Source of the DNA: Lentzea guizhouensis
Lineage (GTDB): Bacteria > Actinomycetota > Actinomycetes > Mycobacteriales > Pseudonocardiaceae
DNA: 64,000 bases
Reading direction: 5' to 3'
Assembly (NCBI RefSeq): GCF_001701025.1
Contig: NZ_CP016793.1
Coordinates: 4,836,001 to 4,900,000 of the forward strand
In this document: positions 42,604-52,916 of the stretch, in pieces
Layout of the letters: every line of letters begins with the position of its first letter
Position numbering within the stretch: position 1 is the stretch's first letter
Made by a program: the position numbers and the translations under genes
The notes under the pieces: generated by a model
What the model was told of the DNA's origin: nothing
Databases searched by the model: none
The model's input: only the letters and a program-made list of their open reading frames with translations

Positions 42604-42839
42604 CGGTCCACCTCCTCGTGCGCGCCGAAATTGTCGGTGCTGCCTGGGATAATTGAGTCAAGGGGACCCCCTTCGCGCGCGGGCGACGTGCGCTCGCACG
42701 AGGAGGGGACGCCTGCGGGAGCGTGCCTGCCGGAGCTCAGGCCGGAACTCTGGCTGGAGCTCCGGCCGGTGGTCAGGCCCGCGGTCAGGCGGGTGCGGTT
42801 GGCGTTCGCCAGAGGCCGCGTGGTGGGCAGTGAGGTCAT
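42600..42839 (-). CDS. small overlapping reading frame (79 aa), uncertain
   Basis: A Ser/Thr/Arg-rich frame with no recognisable domain, whose ATG overlaps the stop of the 52-aa frame (ATGA) and whose TGA overlaps the permease start (GTGA). AGGAG lies about 8 nt before the ATG. The arrangement supports translation in coupling, but composition (SSSQSSGLSSG) is weak evidence of protein. The antisense strand carries a damage-type promoter (42631-42653). Confidence 0.35.
   Translation of the reverse strand: MTSLPTTRPLANANRTRLTAGLTTGRSSSQSSGLSSGRHAPAGVPSSCERTSPAREGGPLDSIIPGSTDNFGAHEEVDR
42631..42653 (+). promoter_or_regulatory. RecA-independent damage-type promoter-like site, opposite to the ABC operon
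   Basis: TTGTCGGTG (42631-42639), the exact consensus, then 8 nt and GATAAT (42648-42653). It reads towards the right, against the surrounding genes. No gene on the plus strand follows. Confidence 0.45.
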
Positions 42840-42986
42840 CCGGCACGCTCCTGCTCGTCCACGAATCCGTTCACGGTCCCGTCCACGGCTTCGTCGGCCG
42901 CCACGTCGAGGCCCGCCTCGGTCAGCACCTCGAGCGAGGCCGGGTCCGGGGCGTCCGCCGTGGCGGACGCCGCTGCCATCAGGAAG

Positions 42987-42994
<8 letters not shown>
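42836..42994 (-). CDS. small acidic reading frame (52 aa), uncertain
   Basis: Starts at GTG 42994, overlapping the fusion-gene stop (GTGAATGA) and ends in ATGA overlap with the next small frame. The product is acidic and begins MNDFLMAAASATADAPDP, ending GFVDEQERAG. No domain is recognised. Tight overlaps on both sides suggest real coupling, though the ribosome site is weak. Confidence 0.4.
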
Positions 42995-45836
<2,842 letters not shown>

Positions 45837-46040
45837 AGCGATGACGATATGCGAGTTTCGCTGAGAACCACCTGTCGGGATCCGCTGCCGGTCTCAGCAA
45901 GAGTGGATCTTCAGCCGTCCTTCAGGTAGGAGCTGCCAGAACCCCGTCAGCACGGAACGTATTCCCGTTGCACCTGGTTGCGTGGGTCTGCTCACCCTGT
46001 GTGGCGCTAAGCGGTCTCCGTAGAGCACAATATTCACGCA
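45837..46040. other. divergent intergenic region before the riboswitch
   Basis: About 200 nt with no gene. It contains the minus-strand -10 TATCGT of the hydrolase-ABC gene and should contain the terC promoter; no clear -35 is visible for the latter. Confidence 0.5.
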
Positions 46041-46186
46041 GGATGGAGGGGAGTACTCCCTAAGCGGCGGTGTCGTCAGTACGGAGCCCGGTTTCACCGG
46101 CTCCCGGTGCCGTTGGTCGCTCGAGAGATCATCTCGGCGGCGGAGGAGACCTCCGGGTTGTTTGGCATGCGCTGAGATCCCGGAGG
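46041..46186 (+). ncRNA. manganese (yybP-ykoY) riboswitch with translational expression platform
   Basis: The aptamer has the family sequences GGGGAGTA (46048-46055) and GGAGACCTCC near 46145-46154, at the base of the helix, with the usual multi-stem core between. Helix P1 is GGAGG (46045-46049) with CCTCC (46150-46154). The same CCTCCGGG (46150-46157) is exactly complementary to CCCGGAGG (46179-46186), which holds the terC Shine-Dalgarno GGAGG (46182-46186), 7 nt before GTG 46194. Folding the aptamer would therefore free the ribosome site, giving expression when Mn2+ is high. Confidence 0.85.
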
Positions 46187-46193
46187 TTGGGTT

Positions 46194-47192
46194 GTGAACG
46201 TCCCCGCATGGATGTGGATCGCGACGATCGTTGGTCTGCTCGTCCTGCTCGCCGTGGACCTTGTGATCGTCGATCGAAAACCCCATGAGGTGACGATCGG
46301 TGAAGCAGCCCGGTGGGTGACCTTCTACGTTGCGATGGCGGCGCTCTTCGGCGCCGGTATCTGGTACTTCTCCGGCGGTCAGTACGCGACGGAGTTCTTC
46401 GCCGGGTACATCACCGAGTACTCGTTGAGCGTCGACAACCTGTTCATCTTCTTGATCATCATGACGACGTTCAAGGTGCCCGCGATCCACCAGCACAAGG
46501 TGCTGCTGATCGGCATCCTGCTCGCGCTCGTCATGCGAGGCATCTTCATCGCGCTCGGCGCCGCGCTCATCGCGCAGTTCAGCTGGGTCTTCTTCATCTT
46601 CGGCGCGTTCCTCATCTACACCGGCTGGCAGCTGGCGCGGGAGAACCACGACGAGGAAGAGGAGTACAAGGAGAACCTGATGCTGCGCATGGTGCGCAAG
46701 GTTTTCCCGGTCACCAACGAGTTCCACGGCTCCAAGTCGTTCATCAAGATCGACGGCAAGCGCTTCGTGACCCCGATGTTCATCGTGATGGTCGCGATCG
46801 GCTCCACCGACCTGCTCTTCGCGCTCGACTCGATCCCCGCGATCTTCGGCCTCACCAAGGAGCCGTTCCTGGTGTTCACGGCCAACGCGTTCGCGCTGAT
46901 GGGTCTGCGCCAGCTGTACTTCCTGCTCGGTGGCCTGCTGGCGAAGCTCATCTACCTGTCGATCGGCCTCGCGGTGATCCTCGGCTTCATCGGCGTGAAG
47001 CTGATCCTGGAGGCGCTCCACACGAACAGCCTGCCGTTCCTCAACGGCGGCGAGCCCTTCCACGTGCCGACCATCGGCATCGAGGTCTCGCTGTCGGTGA
47101 TCATCGGCGTGCTGGCGATCACGACGATCGCCAGCCTGCTCAAGGTGAAGCGCCACCCGGAAGCCGCCAAGCACGTCGGCGCCGACCACTAG
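46194..47192 (+). CDS. TerC-family manganese exporter
   Basis: A 332-aa membrane protein with about nine helices: helix 1 is WMWIATIVGLLVLLAVDLVI. The family motifs are EYSLSVDNLFIF with acidic residues inside the membrane, and GSTDLLFALDSIPAIFG. TerC proteins export Mn2+, often metallating secreted proteins. GTG 46194 is the riboswitch-controlled start. It ends 3 nt before the convergent amidohydrolase stop. Confidence 0.93.
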   Translation: MNVPAWMWIATIVGLLVLLAVDLVIVDRKPHEVTIGEAARWVTFYVAMAALFGAGIWYFSGGQYATEFFAGYITEYSLSVDNLFIFLIIMTTFKVPAIHQHKVLLIGILLALVMRGIFIALGAALIAQFSWVFFIFGAFLIYTGWQLARENHDEEEEYKENLMLRMVRKVFPVTNEFHGSKSFIKIDGKRFVTPMFIVMVAIGSTDLLFALDSIPAIFGLTKEPFLVFTANAFALMGLRQLYFLLGGLLAKLIYLSIGLAVILGFIGVKLILEALHTNSLPFLNGGEPFHVPTIGIEVSLSVIIGVLAITTIASLLKVKRHPEAAKHVGADH

Positions 47193-47195
47193 CTG

Positions 47196-48395
47196 TCAGA
47201 GCGGGACGCCGTTCTGGTAGACGGCGCGGACGGCCTGCTTCAGCGTTCCGGCCTTCACGTGCTGTTCGGCGTCACCCTCGATGAGAACGAGATCGGCGAG
47301 CTTGCCCGGTGCGAGCTCGCCGAGCTCGTTTTCCAGGCGCAGCAACGCCGCCGCGGACTGCGTGGTGGCGTGCAGTGCCTCCGCGGGCGTCATGCCGTAC
47401 TCGGTCATCAGGGTGAGCTCGGTGAGGTTGTTCCCGTGCGGTCCCACGCCCGAGTCGGTGCCCATCGCGATCTTCACGCCGGCCTGGTGCGCCTTCTGGA
47501 ACGACTGGAAGTGTTGCGTCACCACGGCTTTCGCCTTGTCCAGCACGACGTCCGAGATCGCCACGCCCTGGGCGGCCTGGTCGAGCACCATGCGCGGCGC
47601 CATCAGCGTGGGCACGAGCCAGGTGCCGTTCTTGAGCATCTCCTCGACGCCCTCGTCGGTGAGGAAGACGCCGTGCTCGATGGACCGGACGCCGTTGCGC
47701 ACGGCGGTGAGGATGCCATCGCCGCTCATGGCGTGCGACATCACCGCGATGCCGGCGGCGGCGGCCTCCTGCACGATCATCGCGATCTCGTCGTCGCGGA
47801 AGTGCGCGTGCCGCGGGTTGCTGCGCGGTGACAGCACGCCGCCGCTGGAGGCGATCTTGATGATGTCCGCGCCGTGCCGGACCAGTGTGCGGACGACCTT
47901 GCGCAGCTCCTCGGGGCCGTCGGCGACGGTGTCGGGCAGGCCGGGGTGCAGCGGCGGGCTGACGTGCGCGCCGCACTGCATCCAGTCGTCGTTGTGGCCG
48001 CCGGTCTGCGAGACCATGTTGATCGCGATCTGCATGCGCGGGCCTTGGACGAGCCCCCTGCGCACCGCCTCCGCGACACCGAGGTCGGCGCCGAGCGCGT
48101 CGCGGACCGTGGTGATGCCGCAGTCGAGCGTGGCGCGCATGTTGCCGATGGCCTGGTAGAAGGGCAGCGAGAACGGCGTGTTCAGGTCGCGGACGAGGTC
48201 GGCGCCGCTGAACATGAAGTGCACGTGGCAGTCGAACAGCCCCGGCAGGAGCGTGTGCCCGGAGGCGTCGATCCTGGTGTCGCCGTCGAGGCCGATGCCC
48301 ACGTCGACGATGCGGTCGCCCTCGACGACCACGTCGCCTGGCTCGGTCGTTGTGCCGGTGAAGACCCGTCCACCGGAGAACACGATGCGCGTCAT
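47196..48395 (-). CDS. amidohydrolase (imidazolonepropionase/prolidase-like)
   Basis: A 399-aa metal-dependent amidohydrolase. Metal ligands: DCHVHF, the carboxylated-Lys-type IIKIASSGG, SHAMSG, EHGVF and MGTDSGVGPHG. The last is the catalytic Asp. This pattern is shared by Xaa-Pro dipeptidase-like, organophosphate-hydrolysing and ochratoxinase-like amidohydrolases. Substrate unknown. The -10 TACATT 7 nt before ATG 48395 suggests a leaderless transcript. It is divergent from the S9 peptidase; shared regulation is possible. Confidence 0.87.
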   Translation of the reverse strand: MTRIVFSGGRVFTGTTTEPGDVVVEGDRIVDVGIGLDGDTRIDASGHTLLPGLFDCHVHFMFSGADLVRDLNTPFSLPFYQAIGNMRATLDCGITTVRDALGADLGVAEAVRRGLVQGPRMQIAINMVSQTGGHNDDWMQCGAHVSPPLHPGLPDTVADGPEELRKVVRTLVRHGADIIKIASSGGVLSPRSNPRHAHFRDDEIAMIVQEAAAAGIAVMSHAMSGDGILTAVRNGVRSIEHGVFLTDEGVEEMLKNGTWLVPTLMAPRMVLDQAAQGVAISDVVLDKAKAVVTQHFQSFQKAHQAGVKIAMGTDSGVGPHGNNLTELTLMTEYGMTPAEALHATTQSAAALLRLENELGELAPGKLADLVLIEGDAEQHVKAGTLKQAVRAVYQNGVPL

Positions 48396-48484
48396 ACGCG
48401 GAAATGTATGTGCCGAGTCAATTTTTGTGATCGGTCAACAAAGCGTTGTGAGCGTTGCTAACGAAACCTGTTACCGTCCGTGGC

Positions 48485-50347
48485 GTGCGCCCCGAAGACC
48501 TGGAGCTGCTCACCACGCCCGGCACCGTCGCGGTGTCCGGAGACCTGGTGCTGGTCAGCCTTGCCACGCCCGACCTGGAGACCAACACCTACCGCGGTGG
48601 TCTGCACCGGGTCCGCCCCGACGGCAGCACGACACCGTGGACACACGGTGACCGTGACCAAGCCCAGCGTATTTCTCCGGACGGCGCGTGGGTCGCTTTC
48701 CTGCGCGTTTCGGGCAAATCGAAGCCGCAGCTCTACGTCATGCCGACCGCGGGCGGCGAACCGCGCAAGCTCACCGACCTGCCGCTGGGCGCGGGCGCCC
48801 CGGTGTGGTCGCCGGACTCGACGCGCATCGCGTTCGTCGCGCGCGTCCCGGAAGCCGGCCGCTACGGCACCGCCGACGACGGCCCCGAGGCCGAGGCGCC
48901 GCGCCGCATCACCCGCCTCGACTACCGCGTCGACGACGTCGGCTTCCTGCTCGACCGCCGGCCGCGGCTGCACGTGGTGGACCTGGAGGGCACCGTCGTC
49001 GAGCTGACCGACGGCTCCTGCGACGTCTCCGACCCGGCGTGGCGGTCCTCGTCGGAGCTGATCTTCTCGGCGCCGCGCGACTTCGGTGTGTCCGAGACGT
49101 TGTTCAGCGACCTGTACACCGTGCCCGCGTCCGGTGGAACGGTGTCGTTGCTGGTGCGCGGCCTGGGCGAGACGTCGATGCCGTTCGTCGCGGACTCGTT
49201 CGTCTACTGGGTGGGCACGGAGTTCACCGGCATCGACGGCGTGGCGCGCAACGCGGGCCTGTGGCGGGCGCCGCTGGACGGTTCCGGTGAGCCGTCGCGG
49301 TTGACCGACGTGGAAACCGTTGACATCGAACGACTTTCTGGCCCGCCGGTGGTCGTCGGCTCCGACGTGCTGGTGGCGGTGCGCAACCGCGGTGCCGTGG
49401 AACTGCAGCGGATCCCGTTGTCGGGCGGTCCTGGTGAGGTGCTCGCCGGTTCTTCCGCGGTGGTGAAGGCGTTCGCCGCCGACGGGTCCACTGTGGTCGC
49501 TGTTGTGTCCACTCCGGACTGTGTCGGCCAGGTGGAGCTCGTCGGAACCGGCGTGCGCACGTCGTTCGCCGGTCTTCCGGCCCGCCGGGTGGTGGAGCTG
49601 AACGGTTCCGCGTCCGACGGCTACCCGGTCCACGGCTGGCTCGTGCTGCCCGACGGCGACGGCCCGCACCCGGTCGTGATGGCCGTGCACGGCGGCCCGT
49701 TCATGTACCACAGCTGGGGTTTCTTCGACGAGGCCCAGGTCTACGCGACCGCCGGCTACGCCGTCGTGCTCCCGAACCCGCGCGGCTCGGCGGGCTACGG
49801 CCAGGCGCACGGCCAGGCGGTGGTCGCCAAGTTCGGCACGGTCGACGTCGACGACGTGCTGTCGTTGCTGGACGTGGCGCTGGAACGCCCGGACTGCGAC
49901 GCCGACCGCGTGGGCGTGATGGGCGGCTCCTACGGCGGCTTCATGACCTCCTGGCTGTCGGCGCACCACGGCGAACGGTTCCGCGCGGCCTGGAGCGAAC
50001 GCGCCGTGAACGCCTGGGACTCGTTCACCGGCTCGTCGGACATCGGCTACTACTTCCCGGACGCCTACTGCGGCCCCGACCCCGAGGCCCAGCGCGCGAT
50101 GAGCCCGCTGACCTACGTCGAGAAGATCAACATCCCGTTCGCGGTCGTGCACTCCGAGCAGGACTGGCGCTGTCCGCTGGAGCAGGCGCAGCGGATGTTC
50201 GTGGCGCTGCGGCGGCGCGGGGTGGAGGCGGAGATGCTGATCTTCCCGGGCGAGGGGCACGAGCTGACCCGGTCGGGACAGCCGCGGCACCGCAAGCAGC
50301 GGTTCGACGCGGTGCTCGAGTGGTGGGGCCGCTACCTCAAGGCGTGA
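48485..50347 (+). CDS. S9-family serine peptidase (acylaminoacyl-peptidase type)
   Basis: A 620-aa cytoplasmic peptidase with no signal peptide. Residues about 1-370 are a seven-bladed-type beta-propeller with TolB-like WSPDSTRIAF repeats. The C-terminal alpha/beta hydrolase has Ser in GGSYGGFMTSWLSAHHG, Asp in SEQDWRCPLEQ and His in FPGEGHELTRSG, with HGGPF as oxyanion segment. GTG 48485 has TACCGT at 48472-48477, 7 nt upstream, and no Shine-Dalgarno, so it is probably leaderless. Such enzymes degrade short, often N-acylated peptides. Confidence 0.92.
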   Translation: MRPEDLELLTTPGTVAVSGDLVLVSLATPDLETNTYRGGLHRVRPDGSTTPWTHGDRDQAQRISPDGAWVAFLRVSGKSKPQLYVMPTAGGEPRKLTDLPLGAGAPVWSPDSTRIAFVARVPEAGRYGTADDGPEAEAPRRITRLDYRVDDVGFLLDRRPRLHVVDLEGTVVELTDGSCDVSDPAWRSSSELIFSAPRDFGVSETLFSDLYTVPASGGTVSLLVRGLGETSMPFVADSFVYWVGTEFTGIDGVARNAGLWRAPLDGSGEPSRLTDVETVDIERLSGPPVVVGSDVLVAVRNRGAVELQRIPLSGGPGEVLAGSSAVVKAFAADGSTVVAVVSTPDCVGQVELVGTGVRTSFAGLPARRVVELNGSASDGYPVHGWLVLPDGDGPHPVVMAVHGGPFMYHSWGFFDEAQVYATAGYAVVLPNPRGSAGYGQAHGQAVVAKFGTVDVDDVLSLLDVALERPDCDADRVGVMGGSYGGFMTSWLSAHHGERFRAAWSERAVNAWDSFTGSSDIGYYFPDAYCGPDPEAQRAMSPLTYVEKINIPFAVVHSEQDWRCPLEQAQRMFVALRRRGVEAEMLIFPGEGHELTRSGQPRHRKQRFDAVLEWWGRYLKA

Positions 50348-50675
50348 ACGCCTTGAACCGGTCAAGCAGCTCCCTCGCGGGGGCGGAGCCGGGGTCGAAC
50401 GCCACGAGCCGGTGGCGTTCGTCCAACTCCTCGACCCCGACCCAGCAGCACCCGTAGCAGAACTTCAACGTGAACAGCGGGTCGTCCGCGCCGTACACGT
50501 CGATCGCGTAGGCGGGGTTGTAGCACCTGGCCGGCTCGCCGGTCGGGAAGGAGGCGACGAGGTCGAGGACCACCCCCACCTCCTCGCCTTCCCACACGCC
50601 GAGCTCCTCGCCGCTGGTCGTGCGCGCTTCGAGCAGGACGGCCCTCGCCGCGCTATCCGGCATCTGCGTCTTCAT
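50337..50675 (-). CDS. small conserved protein of unknown function
   Basis: A 112-aa protein started at ATG 50675 (start MKTQMPDSAARAVLLEARTT); a GTG at 50693 would add six residues. It is acidic, with GVWEGEEVGVVLDLVASFP and FTLKFCYGCCWVGVEELDERH (a CYGCC cluster). No family is recognised. It overlaps the peptidase end by 11 nt and is divergent from the first NLR gene, whose upstream sequence is shared with the second NLR. Much longer frames on this strand to 55208 are shadows. Confidence 0.6.
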   Translation of the reverse strand: MKTQMPDSAARAVLLEARTTSGEELGVWEGEEVGVVLDLVASFPTGEPARCYNPAYAIDVYGADDPLFTLKFCYGCCWVGVEELDERHRLVAFDPGSAPARELLDRFKAFTP

Positions 50676-50777
50676 CGGTTCCCGGTCGGTCACCGGATCA
50701 TCCTCGCCGACGCACGACCCGTTCGGCCGCTGTTCCTCCAGCTGCCCCGGCGTGATGGTGTTCCGGTAGACAACACG

Positions 50778-52868
50778 GTGTCCGGGACGGTGCACGGCGC
50801 GGTGGTGCAGGCGCGGGACGTGTACGGCAACGTCACCGTGCACGCGCCGCCCGATGCGGTGGTGCCGCGGCAACTCCCCGCCGGTGCGGGCAAGTTCAGC
50901 GGCAGGCAGGTCGAACTCGACCGGCTCGAACAGCTCGAGTCGGCGACGGGTTCGGACGCCGTGGTCATCTCGGCGGTCAACGGCACCGCGGGCATCGGCA
51001 AGACCGCGTTGGCGTTGCACTGGGCCCACCGGGTCGCGGAGCGGTTCCCGGACGGCCAGTTGTACGTGAACATGCGCGGGTTCGAGCCCGACCGCGAGCC
51101 GATGTCTCCGGCCGAGGCGGTGCGCGCGTTCCTCGACGCGTTCGGTGTGCCCCGCGACGCCGTGCCGATCGGTCTGGACGCGCAGGCCGCGTTGTTCCGC
51201 AGCAAGGTCGCCGGTCGGCGGGTGCTGCTGGTGCTCGACAACGTGCGCGAAGCCGCCCAGGTGCACCCTTTGTTGCCCGGCGCCTCCGGGTGCTTCGTCC
51301 TGGTCACCAGTCGCAACCGCCTGGACAGCCTGGTCGCCCGGCACGGCGCCAGGCAGCTGCGGCTCGATCTGCTCACGGAGGACGAGGCAGCCGCGCTGCT
51401 GCGGGACCGCCTCGGCGACCTCGACCCGCCGGTGCTGGCCGAGCTGGTGCGGCTGTGTGCCGGTCTGCCCCTCGCGCTCAGCATCGTCGCCGCCAGGCTC
51501 GACCGACGGGGCACCATCCCGGCCGCCAACCTGGCCGAGGAACTGCGGGCCGAGCGCCTCGAGGCCCTCGAGCTCGACGAGCACTTCAACCCCCGGTCGA
51601 TCTTCTCCTGGTCCGTGCGGGCGCTGTCGGAGCCGGCGGCACGGTTGTTCCGCCTGCTCGGGCTGCACCCCGGCCCGGACATCGACGTGCGTGCGGCCGC
51701 CGCGCTGGCCGGTCTTCCGGTGGCCGACTGCCGCAGGCTCCTGCGCGAACTGCTCCGCGCCACACTCGTCGACGAGTACCTGCCCGGCCGGTACCGCTTC
51801 CACGACCTGCTCAGGCTGTTCGCGCGGGAGCTGGCCGGCGCCGATGACGACGCCCAGCGGCGGATGCTCGGCTTCTACCTGCACTCGGTGTGGGCGGGCG
51901 ACCGGGCGTTGGTGGCGAAACGCGTCGGCGTCGAGCTGCCGGCACTGGACCCGGTCGTCACCGCGATGACCTTCACCGGCCCGGCGGACGCGAGCCGCTG
52001 GTTCACGTCCGAACACGCGGTGCTGACCGGGCTGGTCGGCCACGCGGCCGCCACCGGGTTCGACGAGCACGCCTGGCTGCTCGCGCTGGCGATGCGGAGC
52101 TACCTCGACACCCACGGCCACTGGCGCGACTACGCGTCGGTCTACCGCGCGGCGATCGACTCGGTGAACCGGCTGGCCGACCCGTTGGCGCAGGCGAGAG
52201 TCCACAGAGGACTCGGCAGGGCGCTCAGCAGGCTGTCCGAGTGGGACGAGGCGGAACGGTGGCTGAAGCTGGCGCTGGACTTCACCCGGCGGACCGGTGA
52301 CCGCCGGCAGGAGGCGCACAGCCACGAGGCGCTGTCCTGGCTGTACTCCGAACGACAGCTGTCCGACCGGGCACTCGACCACGCGAAGGCCGCGGTCGAC
52401 CTGCACCCGCCCGGCGACAACCCCGTGTGGCGCGGGTTCGCCCTCAACGTGGCGGGACGGTGCTACGCCGCGCTGGGCCGGTTCGACGAGGCGTTGGAAC
52501 ACTCCCGGGCGGCCTTGGCGGCACACCGCGACCTGGCGCTGCGCAACGACCACACGGGCGAGGCGGAGGCGCTCAACACCATCAGCTTCATCCAGCTGGG
52601 CAGGGGTGAGCTCGAGCCGGCCATGCGCAGTGGCGAGGAGGCGCTCACCCTGCACCGGCACCTCGGCAACCGGCCGGGCACCGCCGAGGCGCTGGAGCGC
52701 ATCGGAGACGTGCACCGCGCGCTGCACCGGCCCGATGACGCCCGCGTCGCCTGGGAGGAGGCGGTCGCGATCTTGGAGGAGCTTCAGCGCGCGACGCTGG
52801 GCGAGGTGAAGCGCAAGCTCGCCGAGCTGGACAATCCCGGACACGCGTCGTCCTCGCCCGGCACCTGA
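50778..52868 (+). CDS. NLR-like NB-ARC/TPR protein with N-terminal RHIM-like motif, copy 1
   Basis: About 696 aa from GTG 50778. The codon matching the ATG of its tandem paralogue is GTA here (50766), so the start had to be placed at the next GTG. Residues 1-22 hold VSGTVHGAVVQARDVYG, similar to RHIM-like amyloid-signalling motifs found on bacterial NLR proteins. The NB-ARC ATPase follows (P-loop VNGTAGIGKTAL at 68-79, Walker B VLLVLDN, FVLVTSRNRL and GLPLAL), a winged-helix region and C-terminal TPR repeats (about 450-690). Such proteins sense threats or signals and trigger effectors. It is 49 nt ahead of copy 2, to which it is closely similar. Confidence 0.83.
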   Translation: MSGTVHGAVVQARDVYGNVTVHAPPDAVVPRQLPAGAGKFSGRQVELDRLEQLESATGSDAVVISAVNGTAGIGKTALALHWAHRVAERFPDGQLYVNMRGFEPDREPMSPAEAVRAFLDAFGVPRDAVPIGLDAQAALFRSKVAGRRVLLVLDNVREAAQVHPLLPGASGCFVLVTSRNRLDSLVARHGARQLRLDLLTEDEAAALLRDRLGDLDPPVLAELVRLCAGLPLALSIVAARLDRRGTIPAANLAEELRAERLEALELDEHFNPRSIFSWSVRALSEPAARLFRLLGLHPGPDIDVRAAAALAGLPVADCRRLLRELLRATLVDEYLPGRYRFHDLLRLFARELAGADDDAQRRMLGFYLHSVWAGDRALVAKRVGVELPALDPVVTAMTFTGPADASRWFTSEHAVLTGLVGHAAATGFDEHAWLLALAMRSYLDTHGHWRDYASVYRAAIDSVNRLADPLAQARVHRGLGRALSRLSEWDEAERWLKLALDFTRRTGDRRQEAHSHEALSWLYSERQLSDRALDHAKAAVDLHPPGDNPVWRGFALNVAGRCYAALGRFDEALEHSRAALAAHRDLALRNDHTGEAEALNTISFIQLGRGELEPAMRSGEEALTLHRHLGNRPGTAEALERIGDVHRALHRPDDARVAWEEAVAILEELQRATLGEVKRKLAELDNPGHASSSPGT

Positions 52869-52916
52869 CCCGTTCGGCCGCTGCGCGTGCGCCTGTTCCG
52901 GCGTGATGGTGTTCCG

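Noticed and set aside
45894..47189. A 431-codon minus-strand frame opposite terC
   Set aside because: Composition is Asp/Glu/His/Arg repeats, the usual shadow of a membrane-protein gene; no domain.
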